DNA of 64,000 bases from Pseudooceanicola antarcticus (GTDB lineage: Bacteria; Pseudomonadota; Alphaproteobacteria; Rhodobacterales; Rhodobacteraceae). A program made the translations under genes and the position numbers. Below the pieces are notes generated by a model, which ran no database searches, was not told the origin of the DNA, and was given only the letters and a program-made list of their open reading frames with translations. Shown here piece after piece: positions 52,084 to 61,608 of the stretch; the first letter of the stretch is position 1, and each line of letters starts with the position of its first letter. Location: the NCBI RefSeq assembly GCF_900215355.1, contig NZ_OBEA01000009.1, positions 62,001 through 126,000 on the forward strand, in the 5' to 3' direction.

Positions 52084-53982
52084 TCAGGCGGGTTCGACGG
52101 CCTCGGCCCACTCCCAGGGGTTGGCAAAGTTGCCCAAAAGCGTTCTGAGCGCGACCTCGTCGACCTCTCCGCGCCGCGCCACCTGGGCGGTCAGCCCGCG
52201 CTTCTTGTCATCTACGACCGAGACCACCTCGGCGGGCAGACCGGCCTCTGCCAGTGCCGCATTGAAGACGCGGGCGATGGCCATCTTGCGCAGTTCAGGC
52301 TTGAAGACCTTGCCCACGGCAGTCTTCGGCAGCTCGTCCATCACCTCGAGATACTTGGGGATGGCGGCGCGTTCGTGCACATGGACCTTGCAATGGGCCA
52401 GCAGCTCTTCGGTGGTGGCGCTGGAGCCGTCCACCAGCTCGACATAGACGCAGGGCAGCTCGCCCGCGCGAGTATCGGGCTGGCCGATGGCGCCGGCGAA
52501 GGCCACCGCGCTATGCGACAGCAGGGCCTCTTCGATCTCGGCAGGGTCGATGTTGTGACCACCGCGGATGATCAGGTCCTTGGCGCGGCCGGTGATGAAG
52601 AGATAGCCATCCGCATCGAGGCGTCCGAGGTCCCCGGTGCGCAGGTAGCGGTCGTAGTGGAAGAGGTCGCGGTTCTTGGCCTCCTCGGTATAGGTCGAGC
52701 CGGCAAAGACACCGGGGTTTGCGACGCAGATCTCGCCCACCTCGTCGACCCCGCATTCACGCGGCTCACCGCTGGAGTTGTCGAGGATGCGCACGTCCGT
52801 ATAGGGGAAGGGCACGCCCACGGAGCCATGCTTGCGCTCGCCCTGGTCGGGGTTGCAGGAGACCAGGCAGGTGGCCTCGGTCAGCCCGTATCCCTCCAGG
52901 ATGGTCAGCCCGGCGGCGGCCTCGAAACGCTTGTAAAGCTCCACCGGCAGCGGCGCCGAGCCCGAGAAGCAGAGCTTCACCGAAGAGACATCGGCATTCA
53001 CCGGGCGCTGCATCAGCGCCGAGATGGCGGTCGGCACCGAAACGATGAAGGTGGTGCGGTAGCGTTCGCAGAGCTTCCAGAAGTTGTCGAAGACCCCGTC
53101 GCCGCGATAGCCGGCGGGCGTCGGGAAGACCACGTGGGCGCCGGACATGCAGGCCCCCATCAGCATCACGTGGCTGGCGAAGACATGGAACATGGGCAGC
53201 GGGCACATGATGCTGTCGTCTTCGGCAAAGAGCAGCGTGGCCCCGATCCAGGCATTGTAGACCAGCCCCGAATGCAGATGCCGCGCCACCTTGGGCATGC
53301 CCGTGGTGCCGCCGGTGTGGAAATAGGCGCCAATCCGGTCGGTCTCGCTGTCGGCGAAGGTGAGCTCGGTCGGCTGCTTCGCCATCTCCTGGTTGAAGTT
53401 CTTGATATCCGCGTGGTGCCGCCCCGGCACCTTGGGCCGGATGAAGGGCACGATCCAGGACTTGGGCGGGCTCAGGTAGCGGTTCAGGTCGATCTCGAGC
53501 ACCGTGTGCACGCCTGTCGCATGGCGCACCGCCTCGTAGACCTTCTGGGCCACATCGGTCTTGGGGAAGGCCTTCAGCGTCACCACCACCTTGGCCCCGG
53601 TCTCGCGCAGGATGGCCGAGATCTGCTCGGCCTCCAGCAGCGGGTTGATCGGGTTGACGATCCCGGCGGTCATGCCCCCCAGCGTCGCCACCACGGTCTC
53701 GAGCGAATTGGGCAGCACCAGCGCCACGACGTCGCTTTCGCCGATCCCCAGGGAGCGGAAGAGGTTGGCCGCCTGCCCCATCTGGGCGTGAAGCTCGGTC
53801 CAGGTGAGGGTCTGGGCAGGGTCCTTGGGGCCGGATTCCAGCTGGAACGTCACTGCCTTGTTGTTGGGATAGGATGCAGCGGTCCGCCCCACCATCTGGT
53901 AGACCGTCGTCGGAACATCCCTGGCTTCCCAGGGCATTTCCTCGGTTATCCGCTTGGCATCAGCCACACCGCCGAAGCTCAT
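52084..53982 (-). CDS. Acyl-CoA synthetase (AMP-forming)
   Basis: 632 residues from ATG 53982, which follows GGGAGGAG. The ANL-superfamily P-loop motif is AYFHTGGTTGMPKVARHLH, then ILEGYGLTEATCLVSCNPDQ (A5) and YLRTGDLGRLDADGYLFITG (A8) with RAKDLIIRGGHNIDP, and the catalytic lysine in PKTAVGKVFKPEL. It activates a carboxylic acid as acyl-AMP and then acyl-CoA; length and motifs suit a medium/long-chain or aromatic substrate. It converges with the response regulator gene. Position 64-250 bp from an ABC exporter does not suggest a shared pathway. Confidence 0.92.
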   Translation of the reverse strand: MSFGGVADAKRITEEMPWEARDVPTTVYQMVGRTAASYPNNKAVTFQLESGPKDPAQTLTWTELHAQMGQAANLFRSLGIGESDVVALVLPNSLETVVATLGGMTAGIVNPINPLLEAEQISAILRETGAKVVVTLKAFPKTDVAQKVYEAVRHATGVHTVLEIDLNRYLSPPKSWIVPFIRPKVPGRHHADIKNFNQEMAKQPTELTFADSETDRIGAYFHTGGTTGMPKVARHLHSGLVYNAWIGATLLFAEDDSIMCPLPMFHVFASHVMLMGACMSGAHVVFPTPAGYRGDGVFDNFWKLCERYRTTFIVSVPTAISALMQRPVNADVSSVKLCFSGSAPLPVELYKRFEAAAGLTILEGYGLTEATCLVSCNPDQGERKHGSVGVPFPYTDVRILDNSSGEPRECGVDEVGEICVANPGVFAGSTYTEEAKNRDLFHYDRYLRTGDLGRLDADGYLFITGRAKDLIIRGGHNIDPAEIEEALLSHSAVAFAGAIGQPDTRAGELPCVYVELVDGSSATTEELLAHCKVHVHERAAIPKYLEVMDELPKTAVGKVFKPELRKMAIARVFNAALAEAGLPAEVVSVVDDKKRGLTAQVARRGEVDEVALRTLLGNFANPWEWAEAVEPA

Positions 53983-54228
53983 CTTTTCTCCTCCCATCTG
54001 CTTGCGCGCCTCCCTGCGCTTCCCGCTAGATTTTCCGGCGCTTGCCCGATGGCAAGCGTGACGCTGCGTTGACCTCCCAGAACGCCGCGTCGCCCGAAGC
54101 CTAGCATGGCGACAGGAAAAACAAGACAGAATGTCGGAGGCGGGGCCGGAATTTACCTGCCGTAACGTAAGGGAATCCAAGGTGATGGGCCCCGGCCGGA
54201 GAAGCGGCGGGCCCCGGAGCAGCGGCGG

Positions 54229-56028
54229 TCAGGCCGCGTCGGATCCGTCGGTGAACTGCAGGCGCGCCAGCCGGGCATAGAGCCCGCCCTCGGCCACCAG
54301 CTCGTCGTGGCGGCCCTGGGCGACGATGCGCCCCTCCTCCATGACGATGATGCGGTCGGCCTGCTTCACGGTCGCCAGGCGATGCGCGATGATCAGCGTG
54401 GTCCGCCCCTGCGAGACCGTCTCGATCGCGCCCTGCACCAGCTTCTCGCTTTCCGCGTCAAGCGCGCTGGTCGCCTCGTCCAGCAGCAGCACCGGCGCGT
54501 CGCGCAGGATGGCGCGGGCGATGGCGATGCGCTGCTTCTGCCCGCCCGAGAGCATGACGCCGCGCTCGCCCACGGGGCTGTCCCAGCCCTCGGGCAGCGC
54601 CTCGATGAAGCTTTCGGCGGCGGCGGCACGGGCGGCCTCGGTCACCTCTTCGTCGCTGGCACCGGGCCAGCCGAAACGGATGTTCTCACGGGCGGAGGCG
54701 GCAAAGATCACCGGGTCCTGGGGCACCAGCGCGATGGAGCGGCGGAAGTCCACCCGCGCCATGTCGCGCAGATCCACCCCGTCCAGCAGCACCCGGCCCG
54801 AGACCGGGTCGAAGAAGCGCAGGATCAACTGGATCAGCGTCGACTTGCCCGCCCCCGAGGGGCCGACCACGGCCACGGTCTCGCCCGGCTTGATCGTCAG
54901 GTTGATCTGGTCGAGCGCCGCGGCCGCCGGGCGTGAGGGATAGAAGAAAGAGATATCCTCGAAGGTGATCTCTCCGCGAGCGGGTTCTGCGGGGGCTGAG
55001 GGTTCTGCCGGGTCGCGCACCGCGTCCTCGATCTGCAGCAGTTCGACCAGCCGCTCGGTGGCGCCCGCGGCGCGTTGCAGTTCGGACCAGATTTCCGACA
55101 GGGCGGCGACCGAGCCCGCGACCATCACCGCGTAGATGACGAATTGCACCAGCCCGCCGGTGGACATGCCGCCGCCGCGCACGTCATTTGCACCGATCCA
55201 GAGCACGCCCACGACGCCGGCAAAGACGAGGAAGATGACGATCACCGTCAGCACGGCGCGGGTCAGGATGCGGCGCAGGGCCGAGCGGTAGCTTTCTTCG
55301 GTGACCCGGTTGAAGGCGGCGCGGCTCTGGGCCTCGTGGGTGAAGGCCTGCACCGTCTGCACCGACAGAAGCGCCTCGGAGGCATTGCCCGAGGAGGCGG
55401 CGATCCAGTCCTGGTTCTCGCGGCTGAGGCTGCGCAGGCGACGGCCCAGCGTCAGGATCGGCACCACCACCAGCGGCACGATGAGCAGCGCCAGCCCGGT
55501 CAGCTTGGCCGAGGTGAGCATCATCATCACGAAGCCGCCGAAGAAGATCAGCATGTTGCGCAGCGCGACAGAGACCGAAGAGCCGATCACAGACTGGATC
55601 AGCGTCGTGTCGGTCGTGATCCGGCTGAGGACCTCGCCGGTCATGGTCTTCTCGTAGAAGGCCGGGCTGAGCCCGATGACCCGGCCGAAGACCGCCATGC
55701 GGATATCGGCCACCACGCGCTCGCCCAGTCTGGTGACCAGCGTGTAGCGCAGCCCCGTTCCCAGGGCGAGCAGCGCCGCGATGCCGATGGCGGCGGCGAA
55801 ATACTGGTTCAGCAGCGCGGCCGAGCCGACCTCGAAGTTGTCCACCACCCGGCGCACCGCCAGCGGCAGGACCAGCGAGACCGAGGCGGTGAGCACCAGC
55901 GCCATCAGCGCTCCGGCCAACATGCCGCGATAGGGGCTGAGGAAGGGCCAAAGCTCTGCCAGGGCGCCGACACGGCGCGAAGTCTCGCGCTCTTGCTGGC
56001 TGGGGTCGGTCACGGGGCTACGGGCCAC
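54229..56028 (-). CDS. ABC transporter, fused permease and ATP-binding protein (MsbA/LmrA type)
   Basis: 599 residues from a GTG at 56028 with GAAGGAG; an ATG at 56043 is an alternative. Six membrane helices (LAGALMALVLTASVSLVLPL and others) precede the nucleotide-binding domain: Walker A VAVVGPSGAGKSTLIQLILR, signature VMLSGGQKQRIAIARAIL, Walker B VLLLDEATSALD and the switch IIAHRLATV. Such half-transporters act as homodimers exporting lipids, peptides or drugs. It is divergent from the molybdenum hydroxylase operon. Substrate cannot be predicted. Confidence 0.93.
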   Translation of the reverse strand: MARSPVTDPSQQERETSRRVGALAELWPFLSPYRGMLAGALMALVLTASVSLVLPLAVRRVVDNFEVGSAALLNQYFAAAIGIAALLALGTGLRYTLVTRLGERVVADIRMAVFGRVIGLSPAFYEKTMTGEVLSRITTDTTLIQSVIGSSVSVALRNMLIFFGGFVMMMLTSAKLTGLALLIVPLVVVPILTLGRRLRSLSRENQDWIAASSGNASEALLSVQTVQAFTHEAQSRAAFNRVTEESYRSALRRILTRAVLTVIVIFLVFAGVVGVLWIGANDVRGGGMSTGGLVQFVIYAVMVAGSVAALSEIWSELQRAAGATERLVELLQIEDAVRDPAEPSAPAEPARGEITFEDISFFYPSRPAAAALDQINLTIKPGETVAVVGPSGAGKSTLIQLILRFFDPVSGRVLLDGVDLRDMARVDFRRSIALVPQDPVIFAASARENIRFGWPGASDEEVTEAARAAAAESFIEALPEGWDSPVGERGVMLSGGQKQRIAIARAILRDAPVLLLDEATSALDAESEKLVQGAIETVSQGRTTLIIAHRLATVKQADRIIVMEEGRIVAQGRHDELVAEGGLYARLARLQFTDGSDAA

Positions 56029-56371
56029 GGCTGCTCCTTCCATCTCGCCCGCGGAGGGAAAGAAACCGGGGCCACAGGCTTCATGCCGCCCCCATGCCCG
56101 GTGGTCAAGGCGGGCCACCCGGCGACAGGCTGAAATGCCGCGCCCCGGGTGCCGGCGCAAGGCCCGCCCCCCTGCGCCCTTCGCGCCCTCCCCGCCTGCC
56201 TTCCCGCTACGCAGTGCCAGAGGAAACTTGAGATGATCGCACTTTGGTGGCTCACTGCCTCTGGCGCTTTCGTCGAAACCGTTACATTGTTCGTGCGCAA
56301 GCGAATTTACCGGGACTGCCGCGCAGCCTCGGGCAAGCAGAGAGAGGCGCCCGAAGGCGTCCGGGGACGGG
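56029..56371. promoter_or_regulatory. Divergent promoter region between ABC exporter and hydroxylase operon
   Basis: About 340 bases without a credible gene. Frames extend through it on both strands because of high GC, but none shows family resemblance. Promoters for the two divergent transcripts should lie here; no convincing dyad was seen. Confidence 0.4.
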
Positions 56372-56866
56372 ATGGTGCAAGACGAGCTCACGCTCACGCT
56401 CAATGGCCGCGCGGTGACATGCCGGGGGACAGAGGGGCTGTCGCTGCTGGATCTTCTGCGCGAAGACCTGGGGCTGAACGGGCCGAAGTACGGCTGTGGA
56501 CTGGCGCAATGCGGGGCCTGCACGGTGCTGGTCGACGGCGCCCCCGCCCGCGCCTGCGTGCTGCGCGCCGAGAAGGTCGCGGGTCGCGCCGTCACCACGC
56601 TGGAAGGGCTGGCCGATCCCGAGACCGGCGCCCTGCATCCGCTGCAACAGGCCTTCCTGACCCGCGAGGGTGCCCAGTGCGGCTACTGCCTGAACGGCAT
56701 GGTGATGTCCGCCCGCGCGCTGCTGGACCGCAACCCCGACCCCTCAGAGGACGAGATCCACCAAGCCCTGCGGCACAATCTCTGCCGCTGTGGCGCACAT
56801 CTCGAGATCGTGGCCTCGGTCCGCGAAGCCGCCCGGCTGATGCGTCAGGGGGGAGACCGCACATGA
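56372..56866 (+). CDS. 2Fe-2S subunit of a molybdenum hydroxylase (NicA/IorA-like)
   Basis: 164 residues. The plant-type ferredoxin cluster is YGCGLAQCGACTVLVDG with a fourth cysteine at RACVL, and the second cluster is GAQCGYCLNGMVM with HNLCRCGAH. This is the small subunit of xanthine-dehydrogenase-family enzymes such as isoquinoline 1-oxidoreductase and nicotinate dehydrogenase. It passes electrons from the molybdenum subunit encoded next, whose start overlaps its stop by ATGA. No FAD subunit gene is adjacent, consistent with the cytochrome-coupled type. Confidence 0.93.
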   Translation: MVQDELTLTLNGRAVTCRGTEGLSLLDLLREDLGLNGPKYGCGLAQCGACTVLVDGAPARACVLRAEKVAGRAVTTLEGLADPETGALHPLQQAFLTREGAQCGYCLNGMVMSARALLDRNPDPSEDEIHQALRHNLCRCGAHLEIVASVREAARLMRQGGDRT

Positions 56867-59800
56867 CCCGCCACGCGCTTTCCGTCGGCAAGGGGGATGA
56901 CCTCTATGTCACGCTGACGCCCGAGGGTCAGGCCACGGGCTACAACGGTCACGTGGACCTCGGCACCGGCATCGAGATCGCCCTGGCCCAGATTGTCGCC
57001 GAAGAGCTGGACCTGCCGCTTTCTGCCGTCTCGATCCGTCTGGGGGATACCGCCGAGACCCCGAACCAGGGTCCGACCATCGCCTCGGAGACGATCCAGA
57101 TCGCCGCCCGGCCGCTGCGCCTGGCCGCCGCCCAGGCCCGTCGCTGGCTGGTGGAGCAGGCCGCGCTGCGCCTCGGCGCAGCTGTCGCAGAGGTCGAGAC
57201 CCGCGACGGCGCCTGCCACTGGTCGGGTCAGACGGTGCCCTATGCCGCCCTGCTGGAGAACCATGCCGACCGGCTGGAGCTGGACGAAGAGCACCCCGTG
57301 AAGGACCCCGCCGATTACCGTGTCGTGGGCCAGCCCGCCGGGCGCCGCGACCTGGAAGCCAAGCTGCGCGGAGAGCATGAGTTCATCCAGGATGTGCGCA
57401 TCCCCGGCATGATCCACGGCCACGTGATCCGCCCGCCCTACGCAGGCCGCGACTCGGGCGATTTCATCGGTCGTTCGCTGGCAGGCTACGACGAGAGCTC
57501 GGTCAGCCACATGCCCGGCTTCCTCGGCATCCATCGAGAGGCCGATTTCCTCGCCGTCCTGGCCGAAAGCGCGCCCCAGGCGCGCGCCATCGCCGAGGCG
57601 CTGAAGGTGGACTGGCACCTGCCTCCGCCCCTGCCTGAGATGGAGCAGGTTGCTCAGACGCTCAAGCAGCACCCCTCGACCCCGCGCCTTCTGGTCGAGA
57701 GTGGAGATATCGAGAAAGGCCTGGGTGAGGCCGAGACGCGGCTCGATCGCCGCTATGTCTGGCCCTGGCACATGCATGGCTCCATCGGGCCCTCCTGCGC
57801 CGTGGCCGACTGGAACGGCGGCGCGCCGGTGGTCTGGTCCGGCACCCAGAACCCGCACATGCTGCGCGGGGATCTGGCGGTGCTGGTGGAACTGCCCGAC
57901 GAGCAGATCGAGATCCGCCGCCACCAGGCCGCCGGCTGCTATGGCCGCAACTGCGCCGATGACGTGGCCGGAGATGCGCTGCTGCTGTCGCGCGCCTGCG
58001 GGCGCCCGGTCCGGGTGCAACTGACCCGCGCCCAGGAAAGCCTGTGGGAGCCCAAGGGCGCCGCCCAGCTGATGGAGATCCGGGGCGGCACCCGCGCCGG
58101 AGACCTGCATGCCTATGACTTCGCCAGCTGGTATCCCTCGAACCGGGGTCCCAACCTGGCGCTGCTGCTGACGGGCCGCATCTCGCCCGAGCCTCGGCCC
58201 GACACCATGGGCGACCGCACCGCCGTGCCGCCCTACCGCATCCCCCACAAGCGCATCCTGGCCCATGACATGGCACCCATCGTGCGCGCCTCCTGGCTGC
58301 GCGGCGTCTCGGCCCTGCCCAATACCTTCGCCCATGAGAGCTACATGGACGAGCTGGCCAATGAGGCGGGAGAGGACCCGGTGGCCTTCCGCCTGCGTCA
58401 GATGGACGATCCGCGCCAGGCCGAGCTGGTGAAGAAGACCGCCGAGGAAGCCGGCTGGGAGGCCCAATCCGGCCCCCGCCTGCGCCGCGAGGGGCGCATG
58501 GCCTACGGCCAGGGCTTCGCCTTCGCCACCTATGTGCATGGCCCCTTCCCCGGCGTGGCCGCGGCCTCTGCCGCCTGGGTTGTCGACGTGGCGGTGGATT
58601 GCGAGACCGGAGAGGTCACCCTCAGCCGCGTTTTCGTCGGCCAGGACCAGGGGCTGGTGATCAACCCCGACGGGGTGCGCCAGCAGATCCATGGCAACGT
58701 GATCCAGACGGCGGGCCGGGTGCTGACCGAAGAGGTCTCGTTCGACGAGATCCGGGTGCGCGACCAGAGCTTTGCCGATTACCCGATCACAACCTTCCCG
58801 CAGCTGCCTGACGTGCAGACGATGATCGTCGCGCGCCCCGAGGACCCGCCCCTCGGTGTCGGCGAAAGCGCCGCCGTGCCTGCGGCTGCGGCCATCGCCA
58901 ACGCGATCTTCGATGCCACCGGCGTGCGCATGCGCGAAGTGCCCTTCACGCCCGAGAAGATGCGCGCGGCCATGGGCGTCACCACGACGACCCCGACCGC
59001 CGCCCTGCCCGCCCCGCCTAAGCCTCCGCTGAAGGCGAAGCTTGTCGCCGGGGCCATCGGTCTCATGGGGCTCGCCGGGCTGGGGGTCCTGTCCTTCCCC
59101 ATGGCGCGGGCCATCGCGCCGGTGGTGCCCGCGGTGCAGAGCTCGGCGGAAGAGCTGGCGCGGGGCGAGATGTTGTTCGCGGCGGGCAACTGCGGTTCCT
59201 GCCATACCGCGCCGGGGGGCGCGCCAAACGCCGGCGGCAAACCCATCGAGACCCCCTTCGGCGTGGTGCATTCCACCAACCTGACGCCGGACCCCGAGAC
59301 CGGCCTTGGCCGCTGGTCGTTCGAGGCCTTCGCCCGCGCCATGCGGCAGGGCATCAGCCGCGACGGGCGCAACCTTTACCCGGCCTTCCCCTACAGCGCC
59401 TTCGCGGGGATGGAAGAGACGGATCTGAAAGCGCTCTACGCCTATTTGCGAAACCTCGAGCCGGTCTTTGCAAAGACCCCCGAGGCGCAGATGCAGGTGC
59501 CCCGCCCGGCCATGGCAGCCTGGAACGCCCTTGCGCCGAAGCAGGAGGTTCTGACCCCCGATCCCGCACAGGATGCGCTGTGGAACCGGGGCCGCTACCT
59601 GGTCGAGACCGTCGGCCATTGCTCGGCCTGCCACACGCCGCGCGGTGCGCTCGGGGCGCCGGATACCGCCCGCCCGCTGCAGGGCGCGATGATCCGCGAC
59701 TGGTTCGCCCCCGCGCTGGCCGGCGCCGAGCCCGGCCGCCGGGGCTGGCGCGTCGAGACCCTGACCACCTATCTCGCCAGCGGCACCGCCCCCGGTCTCT

Positions 59801-60231
59801 CTTCCGCGTCGGGCCCCATGGCCGAAGTCATCGCGGGCACCTCGCAGCTGCCTGAAGAGGACCTGCGCGCCATGGCCAGCTACCTGGCCTCGCAGATCAC
59901 CGAAACCCCCGCACCGGCGCCCGAGCAAGCCCTGCCCCCGGCGCCGGACCGTATTCACCGCATCTTCGAGAGCGCCTGTGCCACCTGTCACGAGCCCGCC
60001 TTCGAGGGCATGCTGAGCGCGGCCCAGGTGCCCCTGACCATGGCGCCCGCCCTGCGCGCGCCGGGGCCCGAGACCGTGCAATCGGTGATCCGAGACGGTC
60101 TCTCGGCGCCGCGCGGCACTGCGCTGCGTGACATGCCGGGCTTCGCCGCCGAGCTTTCCGAGACCGATATCGCTGCCATGGCGCGCTACCTGCGTGCCCG
60201 CTATGCGCCGGATCTTCCGGGCTGGCCTTAA
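56863..60231 (+). CDS. Molybdopterin subunit fused to a tri-haem cytochrome c (NicB-like)
   Basis: 1122 residues. Residues 1-700 are the molybdenum cofactor-binding chain (GYNGHVDLGTGIEIALAQIV, WSGTQNPHMLRGDLAVLVEL, GVGESAAVPAAAAIANAIFD with the catalytic glutamate). A membrane helix follows near 722-748, then three class I cytochrome c domains with CGSCH (777), CSACH (920) and CATCH (1039). This is the plan of NicB from nicotinate 6-hydroxylase and of related aldehyde/isoquinoline dehydrogenases that donate electrons to the respiratory chain. The N-heterocycle or aldehyde substrate is not determined; a maturation XdhC-type protein was not seen nearby. Confidence 0.92.
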   Translation: MTRHALSVGKGDDLYVTLTPEGQATGYNGHVDLGTGIEIALAQIVAEELDLPLSAVSIRLGDTAETPNQGPTIASETIQIAARPLRLAAAQARRWLVEQAALRLGAAVAEVETRDGACHWSGQTVPYAALLENHADRLELDEEHPVKDPADYRVVGQPAGRRDLEAKLRGEHEFIQDVRIPGMIHGHVIRPPYAGRDSGDFIGRSLAGYDESSVSHMPGFLGIHREADFLAVLAESAPQARAIAEALKVDWHLPPPLPEMEQVAQTLKQHPSTPRLLVESGDIEKGLGEAETRLDRRYVWPWHMHGSIGPSCAVADWNGGAPVVWSGTQNPHMLRGDLAVLVELPDEQIEIRRHQAAGCYGRNCADDVAGDALLLSRACGRPVRVQLTRAQESLWEPKGAAQLMEIRGGTRAGDLHAYDFASWYPSNRGPNLALLLTGRISPEPRPDTMGDRTAVPPYRIPHKRILAHDMAPIVRASWLRGVSALPNTFAHESYMDELANEAGEDPVAFRLRQMDDPRQAELVKKTAEEAGWEAQSGPRLRREGRMAYGQGFAFATYVHGPFPGVAAASAAWVVDVAVDCETGEVTLSRVFVGQDQGLVINPDGVRQQIHGNVIQTAGRVLTEEVSFDEIRVRDQSFADYPITTFPQLPDVQTMIVARPEDPPLGVGESAAVPAAAAIANAIFDATGVRMREVPFTPEKMRAAMGVTTTTPTAALPAPPKPPLKAKLVAGAIGLMGLAGLGVLSFPMARAIAPVVPAVQSSAEELARGEMLFAAGNCGSCHTAPGGAPNAGGKPIETPFGVVHSTNLTPDPETGLGRWSFEAFARAMRQGISRDGRNLYPAFPYSAFAGMEETDLKALYAYLRNLEPVFAKTPEAQMQVPRPAMAAWNALAPKQEVLTPDPAQDALWNRGRYLVETVGHCSACHTPRGALGAPDTARPLQGAMIRDWFAPALAGAEPGRRGWRVETLTTYLASGTAPGLSSASGPMAEVIAGTSQLPEEDLRAMASYLASQITETPAPAPEQALPPAPDRIHRIFESACATCHEPAFEGMLSAAQVPLTMAPALRAPGPETVQSVIRDGLSAPRGTALRDMPGFAAELSETDIAAMARYLRARYAPDLPGWP

Positions 60232-60249
60232 GCCCAGCTCCGGCCCGGC

Positions 60250-61467
60250 TCAGCTCGCGTCGACCTCGGCCAGGATCTGGGAAAGCGCCGCTCCCAGGCG
60301 CTCGATATCCTCGTCGTCGGTCAGGTAGCTGACAGACGCGCGGCAGACCGAGCCCCGCGGCGCCTCCAGCGTGGCGAAGGGCGCAACCCGCGCGCCCATG
60401 GCCTTGACCGCGATATCGCGCTTGGCCAGCGCATGTTGCAGCTTGTCGGCGCAGATCGCGGGATGGTGGAAGGTGGTGATATGGCTCTCGGCCGGTCCGG
60501 TCTCGCGCAGCACCAGGTCCGGCACCTCGCTGAGCACCCTCCGCAATGCCTCCGAGCGCTCCAGCACCCTGTGGCGGATCTCTTCCGCGCCCAGCCGGTT
60601 GGCAAGCTTCAGCGCCGCGCCGAGACCAAGACGCAGTGCGGGCGAGAACTCATCGGCCTCGAAGCGCCCGGTATCGCTGCGCAGCACCACCTTGCCGGTG
60701 ATCACATGCGCCCCGTGCAGGGTCAGGCCACGCGGTTGCAGCGCCTCCAGGAAGCCTTCGCGGACGTAGAGAAAGCCGGTGCCCTTTGGACCACGCAGGG
60801 ATTTGCGCCCCGGTGCGGTCAGCACGTCGCAGCCGATGCGGGACACGTCGATGGGCAGCACGCCGGCGGCCTGGGCCGCATCGACGAAATAGGGGATGCC
60901 ATGGGCGCGGGCGATCTTGCCGATGGCCTCGACCGGGGCCGCGTGGCCCAGGTGCGCACCGATCCAGCTCACCGCGATCAGCCGCAGCTTCGGGTCGATC
61001 ATGTCGGCCAGCCCCGAGATATCCATGCGGCCATCGGCCAGCTCGGGGATACGCTCGAGCCGCGCGCCGGTGCGGGCGCATTCCTGGATCAGAGTCAGGA
61101 CGTTGCCGCCCCATTCCCCCGCCCCGACCAGTACCCTGTCGCCGGGCCTGAGCGTGGGCATGGCGGTGAAGGCCGCGTTCCAGCCGTCGGAATTGCCGGT
61201 GGTGAAGGCGATCTCGGAGGTATCGGCCCCGATCAGCCGGGCGGCCTCTTCGCGCGCGTCCTGGATCTCTTCGGCGACAGATGCGGCGGCGGCGCTGGCA
61301 TCCTGTCGCAGCTCGCGCGCCAGGTGTTCCTGCAGGACCTCGGCCACCTCAAAGGGCAGAAGCCCGCTGCCCGCCGTGTTGAAATGCACCACACCCGGTA
61401 GGGCCGGAGTCGCCTTGCGCAGCGCCTCTACGTCCATGCCGGACGGCGCGATGAAACCAGAATACAT
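60250..61467 (-). CDS. Class V aminotransferase-fold PLP enzyme
   Basis: 405 residues. The fold-type I pattern is FNTAGSGLLPFEV, AFTTGNSDGWNAAF, the PLP aspartate in IPYFVDAAQAAGVLPIDV and the Schiff-base lysine in LTAPGRKSLRGPKGTGFLYV. It resembles cysteine desulfurases and isopenicillin N epimerase-like proteins; the mobile active-site cysteine loop of a desulfurase is not obvious. Its stop lies 19 bp from the convergent hydroxylase gene. A start at an internal ATG (61437) would remove ten residues but lacks a ribosome site. Confidence 0.88.
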   Translation of the reverse strand: MYSGFIAPSGMDVEALRKATPALPGVVHFNTAGSGLLPFEVAEVLQEHLARELRQDASAAAASVAEEIQDAREEAARLIGADTSEIAFTTGNSDGWNAAFTAMPTLRPGDRVLVGAGEWGGNVLTLIQECARTGARLERIPELADGRMDISGLADMIDPKLRLIAVSWIGAHLGHAAPVEAIGKIARAHGIPYFVDAAQAAGVLPIDVSRIGCDVLTAPGRKSLRGPKGTGFLYVREGFLEALQPRGLTLHGAHVITGKVVLRSDTGRFEADEFSPALRLGLGAALKLANRLGAEEIRHRVLERSEALRRVLSEVPDLVLRETGPAESHITTFHHPAICADKLQHALAKRDIAVKAMGARVAPFATLEAPRGSVCRASVSYLTDDEDIERLGAALSQILAEVDAS

Positions 61468-61608
61468 TCGGTACTACCCCAGGGGATCATAAACGTCACC
61501 TTACTCGGGATAGTTCACGCGATGGACCAACCGGGATCAAGAACCTTTTGGATTTATCTTTTCTTCCCGGTCGATCCAAAGCGCTTTCAGCCCTCCACGG
61601 GCCGGTTG

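Noticed and set aside
56845-60081. 1078-residue open frame antisense to the NicB-like gene
   Set aside because: Long antisense frames are expected in high-GC genes. This one has His/Gly/Arg-rich composition, no family motifs and no ribosome site, while the plus strand has clear cofactor and haem motifs.
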